55,578 bases of DNA from positions 1-55,578 of the forward strand of contig JAMYHX010000279.1 of the NCBI GenBank assembly GCA_025529335.1, in the 5' to 3' direction. Of this stretch, positions 1 to 9,389 are shown piece after piece (the stretch's first letter is position 1; each line of letters opens with the position of its first letter). The position numbers and the translations under genes are program-made. The notes under the pieces are model-generated. The model saw nothing but the letters and a program-made list of their open reading frames with translations, was not told where the DNA came from and ran no database searches. Origin of the DNA: Rhizopus sp. PT2906 (lineage: Eukaryota; Mucoromycota; Mucoromycetes; Mucorales; Rhizopodaceae).

Positions 1-60
1 AAAAACCCGCACTTTGAATATTTATTTCCCGCACTTTACTTTTTTTAAACCCGCAATTTG
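1..60. repeat. 22-bp phased CCCGCA motif array (end of an unseen element)
   Basis: Three copies of a motif close to AACCCGCACTTTG have their CpG at positions 8, 30 and 52, exactly 22 bp apart. The same architecture with a different core occurs in the termini of the two Tc1/mariner-type elements in this window. I infer that the window opens inside the terminal array of a further transposable element whose body lies outside to the left. Confidence 0.5.
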
Positions 61-77
61 ATGCTGCGTTCACTGTA

Positions 78-281
78 CAGTGCCTCCACCCCCAATTTTC
101 GCTTTCCAACGAGCTGATTTCGCTTTGATCTCCGACTAACTTTCGTTTTTATAAAGTCCAATTTTCGCTTCTTTATTGGCCAAAGTTCGTTTTGGTAAGG
201 GCTCATTTTCGCTTTTGTCACTTCCAAAGTTCGTTTTTGTTCGTTTCAAAGTTCGCTTTTGCATCACTCAATTTTCGTGTT
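78..281 (-). repeat. Terminal motif array, left end of the composite unit
   Basis: This is the outer part of the 288-bp inverted repeat. Read on the minus strand it is a series of cores such as AAGCGAAAATTG and AAACGAACTTTGG repeated about every 22 bp. A related but shorter and diverged array lies on the other side of the transposase at 1631-1706. Arrays of this kind are plausible transposase-binding sites. Confidence 0.7.
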
Positions 282-286
282 TAATC

Positions 287-1602
287 TCAAGGTTTATTAA
301 AGCGGCTCTTTATTGAGGCATTTTTGAAAGTTGTTGACAGAGTGATTTGCAATGTTGTGAAGAACTTTTCTGCTAACACTTTTGCCTGCTTCAAGTCCTC
401 CGTGTCCTGAAACTTACTTCGCTTAACAGCACCTTTAACAATTAACCAAAAGTTCTCAATTGGATTGAGTTCAGGCGAATAAGGAGGAAGGTATACCGCC
501 TTATAACCTCTTGTCTCAATCATTGTTGTTATATCTTGCGAGGTATGAATAGGTGCATTATCCATGACAATGTAGAAACCTTTCATCTCAGGAAACTTGT
601 CCATTTCATCCAGTGTTTGAGCTATGAATCTCATATAGTGCCCAGTAACAGTTCCTTTAGGCATCTTTTTACCTACAGGGGATTTTCTATTTCGGCCTCC
701 AGCAATCTTAATCTTCTTGGGCTTCAGAGGCTCTCTGACCTCAAGGGCAATGAAATCTTTTGCTGTTATGGCTCCTAAAACAGTGTGAGTGATAGCACGA
801 GTGGTTGGTGTTTCAACAATTGCTGGTGTGCCTTTCATTGAACGAGCAAAAGGACCTCTCATGTTGATATTGAAACCAGTTTCATCCACAAAAACCCAGT
901 TATCGAGGTAATTCATATCCAAATTAATAGCCCATTCATTTGTCCACTTGTAACGTGCTTCGAGGTTCTCAGGGCTATTTCGTGACAAAGGTTATAAAGT
1001 CGCTCGCTTCATGGTCAAATTGCACTCATGAAGGATAAAATTGCCGATAGCTGTTTCCTTCAAAATGAAGCCCTCAAATGCTTCAGTGAGGCTTTCCACA
1101 GCATCATGCCTCGTTGCTTGAGGGTAGTTATCGAAAAATTCCAGAAGATGCTATTTATGTTCTTGCTGAAGTTGAGAAGGCTTTCGGATGACCTTGTTCG
1201 TCTGCTTCTCTTAGATGTTCCAGCTGGGATCTTCCCTGAGTCTCTTCGCCCAGATCTGTGCTATTCGTGGCTCAATGTTCGCTTTACGTCCAGAAGGAGT
1301 AGCTTTTCAAAGCTTGATTCTGTAAAATAATAGCAAACTGACTTCGGGCTATCAGAATACACATTGTACTTCTTGCCACTAGTTTCTGCCTGCGACAGTT
1401 CCTCGGCTAACTCCTCCATCTGCACATCAAGTTCTTCTATACCCTCTGTAGGAAAGCGACTTTGAAAAGCTCGATACTGTGACAAAGTCAACAAAGTACC
1501 GAAATTATAAGGATCAACCTCCTCCTCCCATTCGACAGCATCGTTTCCTTGCTCGTCCAGAATCCTGCCTTGTCCGTCTTTGTAGAAAAAGTTGTTATTC
1601 AT
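287..1602 (-). pseudogene. Degenerate Tc1/mariner-type DDE transposase
   Basis: The family is the IS630/Tc1/mariner transposases, which cut and paste DNA with a DDE/D triad. The intact C-terminal part (287-988) shows the three acidic sites in FVDETGF, VMDNAPIH and NPIENFW, followed by a lysine-rich tail. The N-terminal part begins at 1602 with MNNNFFYKDG and resembles the start of the right-hand element (MTTFFYEDGQ), so this is a cousin of the copy at 53.5 kb. Between about 1000 and 1330 the homology continues, but in shifted frames and with several in-frame stops, so no functional protein can be made. The terminal motif array begins just beyond its stop codon. Confidence 0.85.
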
Positions 1603-1630
1603 TGAAACGTAAGCACAAAAGTTAAAAAAA

Positions 1631-1706
1631 CACGAAAATTGAGTGATGCAAAAGCGAACTTTGAAACGAACAAAAACGAACTTCGGAAGTGACAAAAGCG
1701 AAAAAT
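1631..1706 (+). repeat. Inner terminal repeat at the 5-prime end of the left transposase
   Basis: This matches 206-281 in inverted orientation with a few changes, for example CTTCGG for CTTTGG. CpG-containing cores fall at about 1633, 1655, 1677 and 1699, a 22-bp step. Beyond about 1710 the similarity to the outer end fades and no CACTGTA terminus is found. The original right end of this single transposon is therefore decayed or deleted. Confidence 0.65.
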
Positions 1707-1821
1707 AAGAATTTTGGCTAATAAAAAAACGAGAGCGGTATCATTTGAAGTGGCCGTTCCATTGTAACCAAAAAAAAAAAAAACCGCGTTGATGAACCAT
1801 TCTATCCGCTCCAAATATCAG

Positions 1822-3977
1822 TTGCCACGGAAAGTCAATCATCATCCTCACAACCTCCAGTCGCTCTTAGTAAAGAAGTGCGTGATAAACTATTTCTTGC
1901 AGGTAGGCATATTCTATTTTTCGCTAAACAAGGGTTTGGCTACTTAATTCCTTTCTATTATAGATTTTTTTGATTTGGAACCTCCTTGCGATTGGAACGT
2001 AATTCATTATCTCAACAAACTTGTGCAAAAAAACCCGGCTATTAGTGCACGCCCAGGGAATAAAGCTCTATATGACGATGCTGATCTGATGCTAAAGCAT
2101 GTTGTTCCAGGTACCGTTGCGGAGACAATGCTCAGACAGATGACTCGTTCGCAAATGGTAAAAAAAAACATTATAAAATAGTACGAATAAACGCATTTAC
2201 AAAATAGTGTTACTTGTATAGACCGCAACAAGCAAGCAGATAGTCAGCAAGTTCTGGAAGACAAAACCTACCATCGCGTCTAATAAAATTGAATATGATG
2301 CCCAAAAGGTAAAAAAAAAAAAAATACAAAACAATACAATATAAAAAGCCATTCTATTAACTTTAACTATTGTTCAGAAACGTATGTAAAGCCAAATGGC
2401 CGAAGAAGTAGTAGACGAGATGCAAAATCAACGTCGCAAGAGAACGTATGTAAACGATACCGATGAAGAGGATAATCAAGAAGAAAACAGTGGCATTGAG
2501 GAAGGTGCCGAAGAGATAGAAGATATCTGGATCGGCTGGAAGAAACTCTTGAAAGGCCTACAAGAAACTGCTACACTTTCGTTCTTAAGGTAAGTTAAAG
2601 TTGAGACACTTGCTCAAAGACTGACAAGCGTGTCGAATTTTAGCCCTGAAAGACACGACATTATTTGGTGCGGTAAAGAGTTGCGACGTCGCCCTCTCTT
2701 CCCGGCCGATATGTATGAACGTCTCATTAACAAGAACATAAGCATCGATTTGAAAGTTGTAGATCGACTGTTCCAGCCAGCAGTTTTGCAGGCAACAGAT
2801 GCAGTAAGATTTAATACATTTAGATGAGTAGGGCGATATTAATGTTGCATAATATGCAAATAGATTGATCTTGAGGGATTTAAAAGTGGAATTGAGAATC
2901 TCAGATCTATTGTTACCACAACCAGTGCTGCTGAGAAAGCATTAGTTAACCGTTCCTTGGAACAAATGTAAGTTTCATCCCTTTAGCATTACCTATTCTC
3001 AACCAAAAAGAGAAAGAAAGGGACGTGTGTAAACTAACTAAACAGGATAATATAGTCTTGAGGTGATTGCAGGTGCAGGAAAGACACTTTCGTCATCAGA
3101 AGGATGTCTACGTTTTTACGTTGTCGACCCTCTGTTGCGAAATTGCAATGACTTCCTTCTGCAACACGGTCGCAGTGTGTTGTTTTTTCCGGGTGAGATC
3201 GAGCTTAACGCTATGACCATGCAATTACAAAGTCAAGGGATTACCGATGGACGTCTGAAATATAATGCAGATGGAAAGGTCTTGGTGGAGGACTTGTCGA
3301 CAGAGATTTTACTGTCTGAAGTTTCTTCGTCATACGGCGAGAATTCCAAAGGCAAAACAAGCTTTGATCATCACAAGGCAATGTTTGGCCTCTTGGCCAT
3401 GATAAGGACAATCGCCAGCCTGTACAAGTATGGCAGCTTTGAAACGTTCTCAAGACTAAAGCTCCATTTTGTCCATACGCACGATAAGTTGATTCACACA
3501 TTGTTTGATTCGGTTTTTGACTGTCGCCACCACTCCAAATAGACCGAGCAATTCGTCACTGGACGATGTCAACACCTGTTCCTGGCGTATACGTGATGAA
3601 CAAAGAGCAGCGTGTTGGAGTCATTGATGAATTTCGCAAGCAGAAGAACAACACTGTGCACTTTGTGACCTTCACTCTTACGCTGGCTGTATGTATACCT
3701 ATTCTTGCTTATTACGTATTTGGAGATACAGAATTAACCTACTTTTAACATCCCGTATCATATATAGAGTGCACTGGAAGAAACAATGGGTATGCTGGAT
3801 GTCTTGAAAGATGAGCATGATAAGAAAGAGACAGACCGGCGATTTGAAAAAAACGTCCCTTGCTCCTCGCTACTTGAGCTTGTATGCCCTCAAATTGTCC
3901 GGCTAAACGAGAATAAGCACATGGTACAGATTGCTGATGACGGGCCAAAATCGCCAGTTTATATTCCAAATGCATAA
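1822..3977 (+). pseudogene. Broken multi-exon gene of an uncharacterised mucoralean family
   Basis: Exon-like blocks joined by good splice sites can be followed from about 1822 to the stop at 3975-3977, giving one long acidic-to-mixed protein without a domain I can name. Blocks include 1964-2157, 2222-2308, 2396-2591 (very acidic), 2645-2803, 2865-2967, 3058-3530 and 3566-3690. I have the impression that such proteins recur in many copies in Mucorales genomes, but I cannot check this. It looks dead. The 5-prime end is missing where transposon sequence begins, an in-frame TAA lies at 2387-2389 just before the acidic block, and the frame shifts near 3525-3545 between the long exon and the downstream block. 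Function unknown. Confidence 0.55.
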
Positions 3978-4059
3978 ATAACTATACATATTTTGTATAT
4001 ATCTTATTTTTTAAAATTTAAAGCTATAGTAATAATTTATTCTTCATGATATACAGTAA

Positions 4060-4500
4060 AACAGTTTCTTGTCTTAGTAATGCACAATAGAACTTACCAC
4101 TGTTGCGGCGAGCGGTGTTACACGCTCCAACATCAGCTGTTCTAAGATGCTTGAGCAATATTACTGAAGAAAAGTAATTGTCCATATAAACATTGAACTT
4201 CAAGCTGACTTGGGCAAGGGGAAGTTGCTCGACAAGCCATACGACCTTTTAACGACGGCCGTCAGTTAGCCGCCATCAGTACCAGCCAAGGTTTGAGCCT
4301 CGAGCTCCTTGCTCTTCTCAATTCTGGATTTGGGCAAGAAGGAGAAAGTGTACCCAGCATCACACAAACCAAGAATTTCGCACCCAACTGGTGCATGCTT
4401 GTTCTTGATTTTGTAGGTGTGAACGCTATGTCCTCTAAATCTGGCGATCGTCTCATATACAGTAGTATTTATTCTAGGAGGAATAAATTATAAGCGATTC
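4060..4500 (-). pseudogene. piggyBac-type transposase relic
   Basis: On the minus strand one frame reads FIPPRINTT, then HTYKIKNKH, then CDAGYTFSFLPKSR. This order matches the piggyBac transposase core (DDE_Tnp_1_7). After at least two stops and a frameshift the next conserved block appears at about 4090-4200, with YMDNYFSS and LRTADVGACNTARRNS, which corresponds to the 'Y.DN.FTS ... LR...GA.GT.R.N' region of the family. N- and C-terminal parts and terminal repeats were not found, so this is a short dead fragment inside the composite unit. Confidence 0.7.
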
Positions 4501-5993
4501 AGTATTCATAGACTCAGGAATACTACAGATATATACTGAATGATGATCAGAGCCTATCATGATATGAAATTACAGAAGAAAAGGATGGCTCTATTGTTCA
4601 TTCGTTGTCATCCTCTCATTCATCAATTTCCTCTTTCCCCGCTTTCTCTTCATCTTGGTTGCCAGAAAAATCGATACAAAGTTATTTATTCGTACCAAAG
4701 TCATGCAAAAGCAACGAAGTACGGTACATTATAAGTTCTCGCTAAGCTTTTCAGAAAGCCTGTTCAAGGCTTGGTTAGTAGGGTGATTTTGTGTATTAAA
4801 GTCCAAGAATTAAAGAATGAAAAGTAAAGAAGCAGTTTTCTTGAGTGAACAAAGTAAAATGAAGAAGTCTTTTAGTTTATTATATGTATTCCAGAAGTGT
4901 ATATCATTCATATTTACTTAGTAATAGGAGGGAGAAGGGTGTATAAGAATTTTGCAAGAATACATCTTGAACAAAAACGGGAAAAGGATAGTATATAACT
5001 TATAACCAGCCATTTGTGACCGACTTTTTCTTCTCAAAAACCGATGAATTTCCAGCAAAAACACTTCAGTGGCAAGAGCTGTCTGTTTTTTTTTTTACGA
5101 AAGTCAATAGTAGTGATATTGACATGTCAACCTGCAGTTCAAAAACGAGATCATCAGACTGCGTTTATTAAGGTGGAAGAAGTTTCTGTAAATTGACCAT
5201 TTTCGGAATAAGTACATGTTAAGCATTATGGTTCCAAAATTTGGAGCAATTAAATCTACTTGGTTTTGCTGCTATGTTCTTTCGTTTTAAATAAAACAAA
5301 TATATACATGTGTTGAGGGCTATATAAGAAGAAGTGATGACGCCGCGAGTAGAATAGAGAGAGAGAGGAGAATCGTCAATCCATCGAAAACTGTTGGTAT
5401 CAAAAGCATTGGCTTTGCCGTAGTTAAATTTAGACCTATAATGAAGTGAGTAAAACCAAAATGCCTTATCGATTTACAAGAGGAGAGTGACAACTTCCCA
5501 CTCCCGGCTGGAGACGAACAATTGTTCATCAAGGCAGCCAGCGAATTTCTCCGGCGTAGGGCAGGGTTCAACCGTGCCATCCTCCCACAAAGACAATATA
5601 CGGCTCCCACTCCCGGCTGGAGACGAACAATTGTTCATCAAGGCAGCCAGCGAATTTCTCCGGCGTAGGGCAGGGTTCATGTGTACAAAGCCTTGTGTTT
5701 TTCTTGCAGTATTCTTAACGTGTATACTTATCTTTAAAAGAGCACGAAATATTGACCTTGAAGAATTACGGCAACTTCTTAAAAGAAACTACAGTACTTG
5801 AAACGCCAAACCACCAATGACACTCTTATCCATGATACTTTTAAGATATGCAATAAAACTGTTTGGTGGAAAATTGTGTATAAGATCAAAAATATAAACC
5901 ATAGTTGCAAATGAAAAAAAATGAAAAAATAAACAAAAACGTGCGAAATTCTTTCGACGTCATCATCCGTAATCAGAGGTCCGATTTACGGAC
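4501..5993. other. AT-rich stretch without a recognisable gene
   Basis: Only short open frames without family resemblance were found. The notable content is a pair of 75-bp direct repeats (5496-5570 and 5605-5679). The stretch lies inside the composite unit, between the piggyBac relic and the right inverted repeat. Confidence 0.5.
5496..5679. repeat. 75-bp direct repeat pair, 34-bp spacer
   Basis: Positions 5496-5570 recur at 5605-5679 (offset 109 bp) with no difference seen; both run from TCCCACTCCCGGCTGG to GCAGGGTTCA. The block is much more GC-rich than its surroundings. In the plus frame it encodes a segment with DEQLFIKAASEF and LRRRAGF, which looks like a piece of coding sequence, perhaps of a transposable element. 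I cannot name the source. Confidence 0.8.
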
Positions 5994-6281
5994 GCTCTTC
6001 ACAACATTGCAAATCACTCTGTCAACAACTTTCAAAAATGCCTCAATAAAGAGCCGCTTTAATAAACCTTGAGATTAAACACGAAAATTGAGTGATGCAA
6101 AAGCGAACTTTGAAACGAACAAAAACGAACTTTGGAAGTGACAAAAGCGAAAATGAGCCCTTACCAAAACGAACTTTGGCCAATAAAGAAGCGAAAATTG
6201 GACTTTATAAAAACGAAAGTTAGTCGGAGATCAAAGCGAAATCAGCTCGTTGGAAAGCGAAAATTGGGGGTGGAGGCACTG
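5994..6281 (+). repeat. Right 288-bp inverted repeat with nine 22-bp-phased motifs
   Basis: This is the reverse complement of 78-365 and includes the last codons of the DDE transposase (about 5994-6072). The CG of successive cores falls at 6082, 6104, 6126, 6148, 6170, 6192, 6214, 6237 and 6258, so steps are 22 bp within one base. Cores alternate between AAGCGAAAATTG-like and AAACGAACTTTGG-like forms. It ends in GGCACTG at 6281 followed by TA. Confidence 0.8.
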
Positions 6282-6474
6282 TATTTATGTGGATGCCCGA
6301 ATGGGATACAACGTCATCATTATTTTATCCAATCAAAAATATCTGAGTAATTTAAATGAGTGTCAAAAGAGGCACCATAAAAATTTAAGTACACCCTGGC
6401 TGAGGGGGTACCGGGAAAGAAAAAAAACTGATGGGCAAAGAAATTATGGTACCAGTTCTTTTTTATTACTTATA

Positions 6475-6980
6475 ATGGCCGCCCGTATTGTTAGCTCTCA
6501 AGTCGTTGCTTCTGTAAAGCGTACTGGTGCTCGTTTCCAATCTACCACTGCTCAAAACAGCAGCTTCCTTGCTGAACGTGAAGCTGTCAAGAAGCATGCT
6601 GCTGGTAATTTAATTATACTCTTTAATTTAAACATACTCATTTTATCCATAGAATCTGCTGAAACCTGGAAGAAGATCACTCTTTTCGTTGCCATTCCTT
6701 CGTAATTATCGAGCTACTCTTTATGAAAACAATGACTAACCTTATTTATTAGTCTCTTTGCTGCTGGTGCCAATGCCTACAACATTTATCACGCTCACCA
6801 TGAACACCAAAAGCATCACCCTAAGGAATGGGTCAAATACCCTTACATCAACTTCCGTGCTAGAGTAAGTTGAAATAATACATATGAAGTTCAAATAACT
6901 GATTGACTCTATAGGATTTCTTCTGGGGCAAGGAAGCTCTTTTCTTCAACCCTAAAGTCAACCTTTCTGCTAGCGAATAA
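6475..6980 (+). CDS. COX6A: Cytochrome c oxidase subunit 6A, mitochondrial precursor
   Basis: Exons 6475-6604, 6653-6701, 6753-6864 and 6915-6980 give 118 aa (yeast name COX13). Subunit VIa sits in the inner mitochondrial membrane and modulates cytochrome oxidase activity. The N-terminus is rich in Arg/Ser/Ala without acidic residues (MAARIVSSQVV, then TGARFQS), a typical mitochondrial presequence. A single membrane segment follows (around ITLFVAIPSLFAAGANAY). The conserved C-terminal part has PYINFRARDFFWG and a hydrophobic end, as in the family. The start is the first ATG after a T-rich leader. The gene is intact although it begins only 194 bp beyond the end of the composite transposable unit, so its promoter may include element DNA. 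Confidence 0.95.
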
Positions 6981-8092
6981 GCAACCCTTTCTTTGAAGTA
7001 AAAAGCCATTTCTATATAAAAATGAATCCCAAAGACTCTCTTCATTTTGTCAAAAATATATTTTCTAGAAATTGTATCACTTGTAAACCAATGTTTGTAT
7101 TTTGCACAAAAAGCTATTATTTCGACTTGTGGACTATAGCGCACTGTTATTTTATAGTTCAAAGGCGAGAGGCTTTAGTTAATTTCTTAACAGTGATGGG
7201 GCAAAATAACATTGTTGATAAGCATAGTTGTAGACTATCTTACTGGACATATTAACTTGGTGAGATCTTTTTAAGCTGATGCTTAAGATCAGCCTCTATT
7301 GTTGTCATACAGTTGCGAATTTTGTTTATTTAATGCTTACAGAGATGGGAGCAGCCCCCTAAAAATGGAAAGTATGTGCGAAATTAGCCTTGCACAACCG
7401 TCCCTATACAGAATTGACCATCAAAGGGATCTCCAAAGTAGCTCAGATCGTACTAGGAGACAACTGTATGCTGGGCTTCATATAAACAGCAATCAAAGGA
7501 AAAAGAAGGCTGCTCCAAGTAAATGAGAATAGACTTTTCGCGCTTAAGTATAAAAGACCATTACACCTGCACAGACCTAGACATCAACGCCAAAAACCGT
7601 TGTGCACATCCATGTTCATATTATTAATCGCCTTGACGAATCGTGCTGAGTACTGAGTAATACTTTCTGTGGCTCGCACCTCCATGATGAATGCTAAAGT
7701 AGTAGATTCCCTAGCACAATGCTTGATTTCAAGCTTCTTGATAAAGCATTTGCGCGCGTCCGAGCTTACATCATTTCAACCTCGACCTTCTGTAAAGCCT
7801 GAGTGTTTCTAGCGCTTGCAGCCTCGCTGTATTGATAGACTGGAATTACAAGCTTGGTTTCCCATTCAACCACTACGTTGAATATGTAGCTGTTTACTGC
7901 TGTTTCTTTCGTAGGACGCAAGCTGGAGGTACGTTTGAGTTTTGGTTGTAGGAAATATCATCTTTCTCCATTTCTAAATCTTCAGTAACTGCCTCCGCTA
8001 CACCAATCGCTACAGGTTCAGCTGGAGCAACGTCAGCTGCTTCTTTTGCTGTCATAGCTCTAGTTGTAGTCTTTTTGATAATTTAAGCTATA
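6981..8092. other. Gene-free stretch with possible minus-strand coding relic
   Basis: No convincing gene. On the minus strand between about 8075 and 7776 two neighbouring frames read like protein (MTAKEAADVAPAEPVAIG, and FNVVVEWETKLVIPVYQYSE) before a stop. They are out of phase and I do not recognise them, so they may be an eroded coding sequence or chance. The remainder is AT-rich with isolated short frames. Confidence 0.3.
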
Positions 8093-8467
8093 GTACTTGA
8101 GACGCTTTTATTATCTGAAGAAATAATTGTGGTATTTGTTGAAGATGTGCTAACTGTAGCAAAAATAGCCAGTATTCAAGCATCTAAATCCACTTCTAAC
8201 CTTATTCCTCTGTGCCACCCTTTGCTTTTGGAATTGATCGACGTGCGTCTTTGGTTAGATGACCATAGAAAGAGTGTTGAATGTGAACCTATTGTTCAAA
8301 CATCAGGCAAGACCGATGTTGAGATGGAAGCTCTGACGGCTATCAGTGTTGCACTCTTAACTATGTATGATATATGTAAGGCAGCAACAAAGGAAATGAG
8401 AATTCAAAATATAAGAGTGGTTGAAAAAACAGGTGGGCAAAAGTGGCCCGTGGAAGACGTCGATTAA
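8093..8467 (+). pseudogene. MoaC-like molybdenum cofactor enzyme, C-terminal part only
   Basis: From about 8129 the frame matches the core of cyclic pyranopterin monophosphate synthase (MoaC; in fungi a domain of the cnx/MOCS1-type proteins), which acts in the first step of molybdenum cofactor synthesis. Family landmarks are present: IASIQASKSTSNLIPLCHPL, then GKTDVEMEALTAISVALLTM, YDICKA and a VEKTGG tail. The usual MVDV...T.R N-terminal block is not visible, and the upstream frame meets a stop at 8084-8086. A plausible splice acceptor just before 8093 (CTATAG) would allow an upstream exon that I could not identify. It is either the last exon of a gene with an undetected start or, more likely among all this debris, a truncated relic. 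It converges on the lectin relic 21 bp away. Confidence 0.6.
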
Positions 8468-8488
8468 AGAAAATGTTTAATAAAATAT

Positions 8489-8870
8489 TTATTTCTCTAT
8501 TGCTTCCAATATTCAACGTTGCCTAGATTTAGCTTTATCCCAATATCTTTTGTTCAAGACAACGTATTCACTACCTTCCTCTTTTGGACCTTGTAGCTCC
8601 AAAATCAAGTTTGGACGATGCTAGATGTGTATATAGCCATGATGATCAATACCCCGTCTTTGACTCATGGCCATTCAGCGTGGCAGCCTAATGTGCTGAA
8701 CAATGTCGGCTTTAGGCTTTATAGAGCTCTCACAGACGGCCATCACTTTGCCGCGTTTGGCATTGACAAAGTAACCATTGTCATAGGACCAGAATTGGCT
8801 AAACCCCTTTTGAAAGCCTTCTTCATCGGCAACAATGGGGATACCATCCTTTGTGATGATGAGTATTAGA
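8489..8870 (-). pseudogene. Ricin-B-type lectin domain pseudogene
   Basis: On the minus strand the frame gives QFWSYDNGYFVNAKRGKVM and KPKADIVQH, the repeat pattern of beta-trefoil (ricin B) lectin domains that are abundant in Mucorales. A stop follows at the end of this block. After a frameshift, homologous sequence resumes as PKEEGSEYVVLNKRYW and KAKSRQR, then TGA where the family has a tryptophan codon, then ILEAIEK and TAA at 8489-8491. The 5-prime side is cut at about 8870 by a LINE fragment. At least one frameshift and two stops show it is dead. Confidence 0.65.
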
Positions 8871-9310
8871 GAATATCACCTAATGGGTGCTCTCTGTCTT
8901 TGGACAGAAGAGGGCGGAGCGATGGAAACAGAAAAGGAAGACGAAAGTCGGAGCCTAGTGGTACAGGCACTGGAGTTCGCATTGAGATCTCTATCAGGTG
9001 AATAAGATAGTCCGTTAGGAGAGGCAGAACAATGGAAGAAGTGAGCACGTCCGAGCGCCAAAACTCTGACGCAAGATGAGAATGTTGCAGCAGCGGAAGT
9101 ATCCATCGCAGCTGAAGCGCGGATTGCTGTATGAAGGGATCTAGTAGACCAAGGCCACCAAGTTTCCGAGGAACTGTCATGGCTGAAAAGCTGAACTTGG
9201 GATAGCAACGGGCGGTGATGAACTTGGCTATAATAGAGACAAGCAAAGACAAAAATTGTTTCGTTACGGAGACGACATGAAGAACGTACCAAGGCCGAGT
9301 CTTTGAGTCA
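8871..9310 (-). mobile_element. 5-prime-truncated non-LTR (LINE) retrotransposon fragment
   Basis: On the minus strand, a frame starting with WYVLHVVSVTKQF and containing TVPRKLGGLGLLDP, QQSALQLRW and ILPLLQ matches the region downstream of the reverse transcriptase in LINE ORF2 proteins ('P...GGLGL.D...Q..ALQLRW'). The frame runs open to TAA near 8871. Only about 440 bp remain, as expected for incomplete reverse transcription. The 3-prime boundary lies exactly where lectin-like coding sequence begins, so the element appears to have inserted into that gene. Confidence 0.7.
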
Positions 9311-9389
9311 AGGTCAAAGGTATTGAGTCAAAACTTAGATCAAATTGCACAGCATGGAAAAAATGGAAACCCCACTGGGACGGTTTTTC

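Larger units (their letters stand above)
78..6281. mobile_element. 6.2-kb composite Tc1/mariner-type unit with 288-bp inverted ends
   Basis: Positions 78-365 and 5994-6281 are reverse complements with no mismatch that I could find. Both outer ends read CAGTGCC and both abut a TA dinucleotide (76-77 and 6282-6283), the target-site signature of Tc1/mariner transposons. Inside lie a decayed DDE transposase (287-1602), a broken mucoralean gene (about 1822-3977) and a piggyBac relic (about 4060-4500). The right inverted repeat duplicates the last codons of the left transposase. It could therefore be a composite element, or a 5-prime-deleted second copy of the same element that landed in inverted orientation nearby. 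The perfect match of the ends implies recent duplication or gene conversion, although the transposase itself is decayed. Confidence 0.6.

Noticed and set aside
45..227. 60-codon protein repeated at 6132-6350
   Set aside because: It is the translation of the terminal motif array in the two inverted repeats, not a gene.
4293..4493. 66-codon plus-strand frame
   Set aside because: Antisense to the piggyBac relic, which has recognisable family blocks.
8618..8869. Plus-strand 83-codon open frame
   Set aside because: It is antisense to the lectin-type frame, which explains the sequence better through family motifs.
8876..9292. 138-codon minus-strand frame
   Set aside because: Alternate frame of the LINE fragment; the other minus frame carries the reverse-transcriptase-associated motifs.
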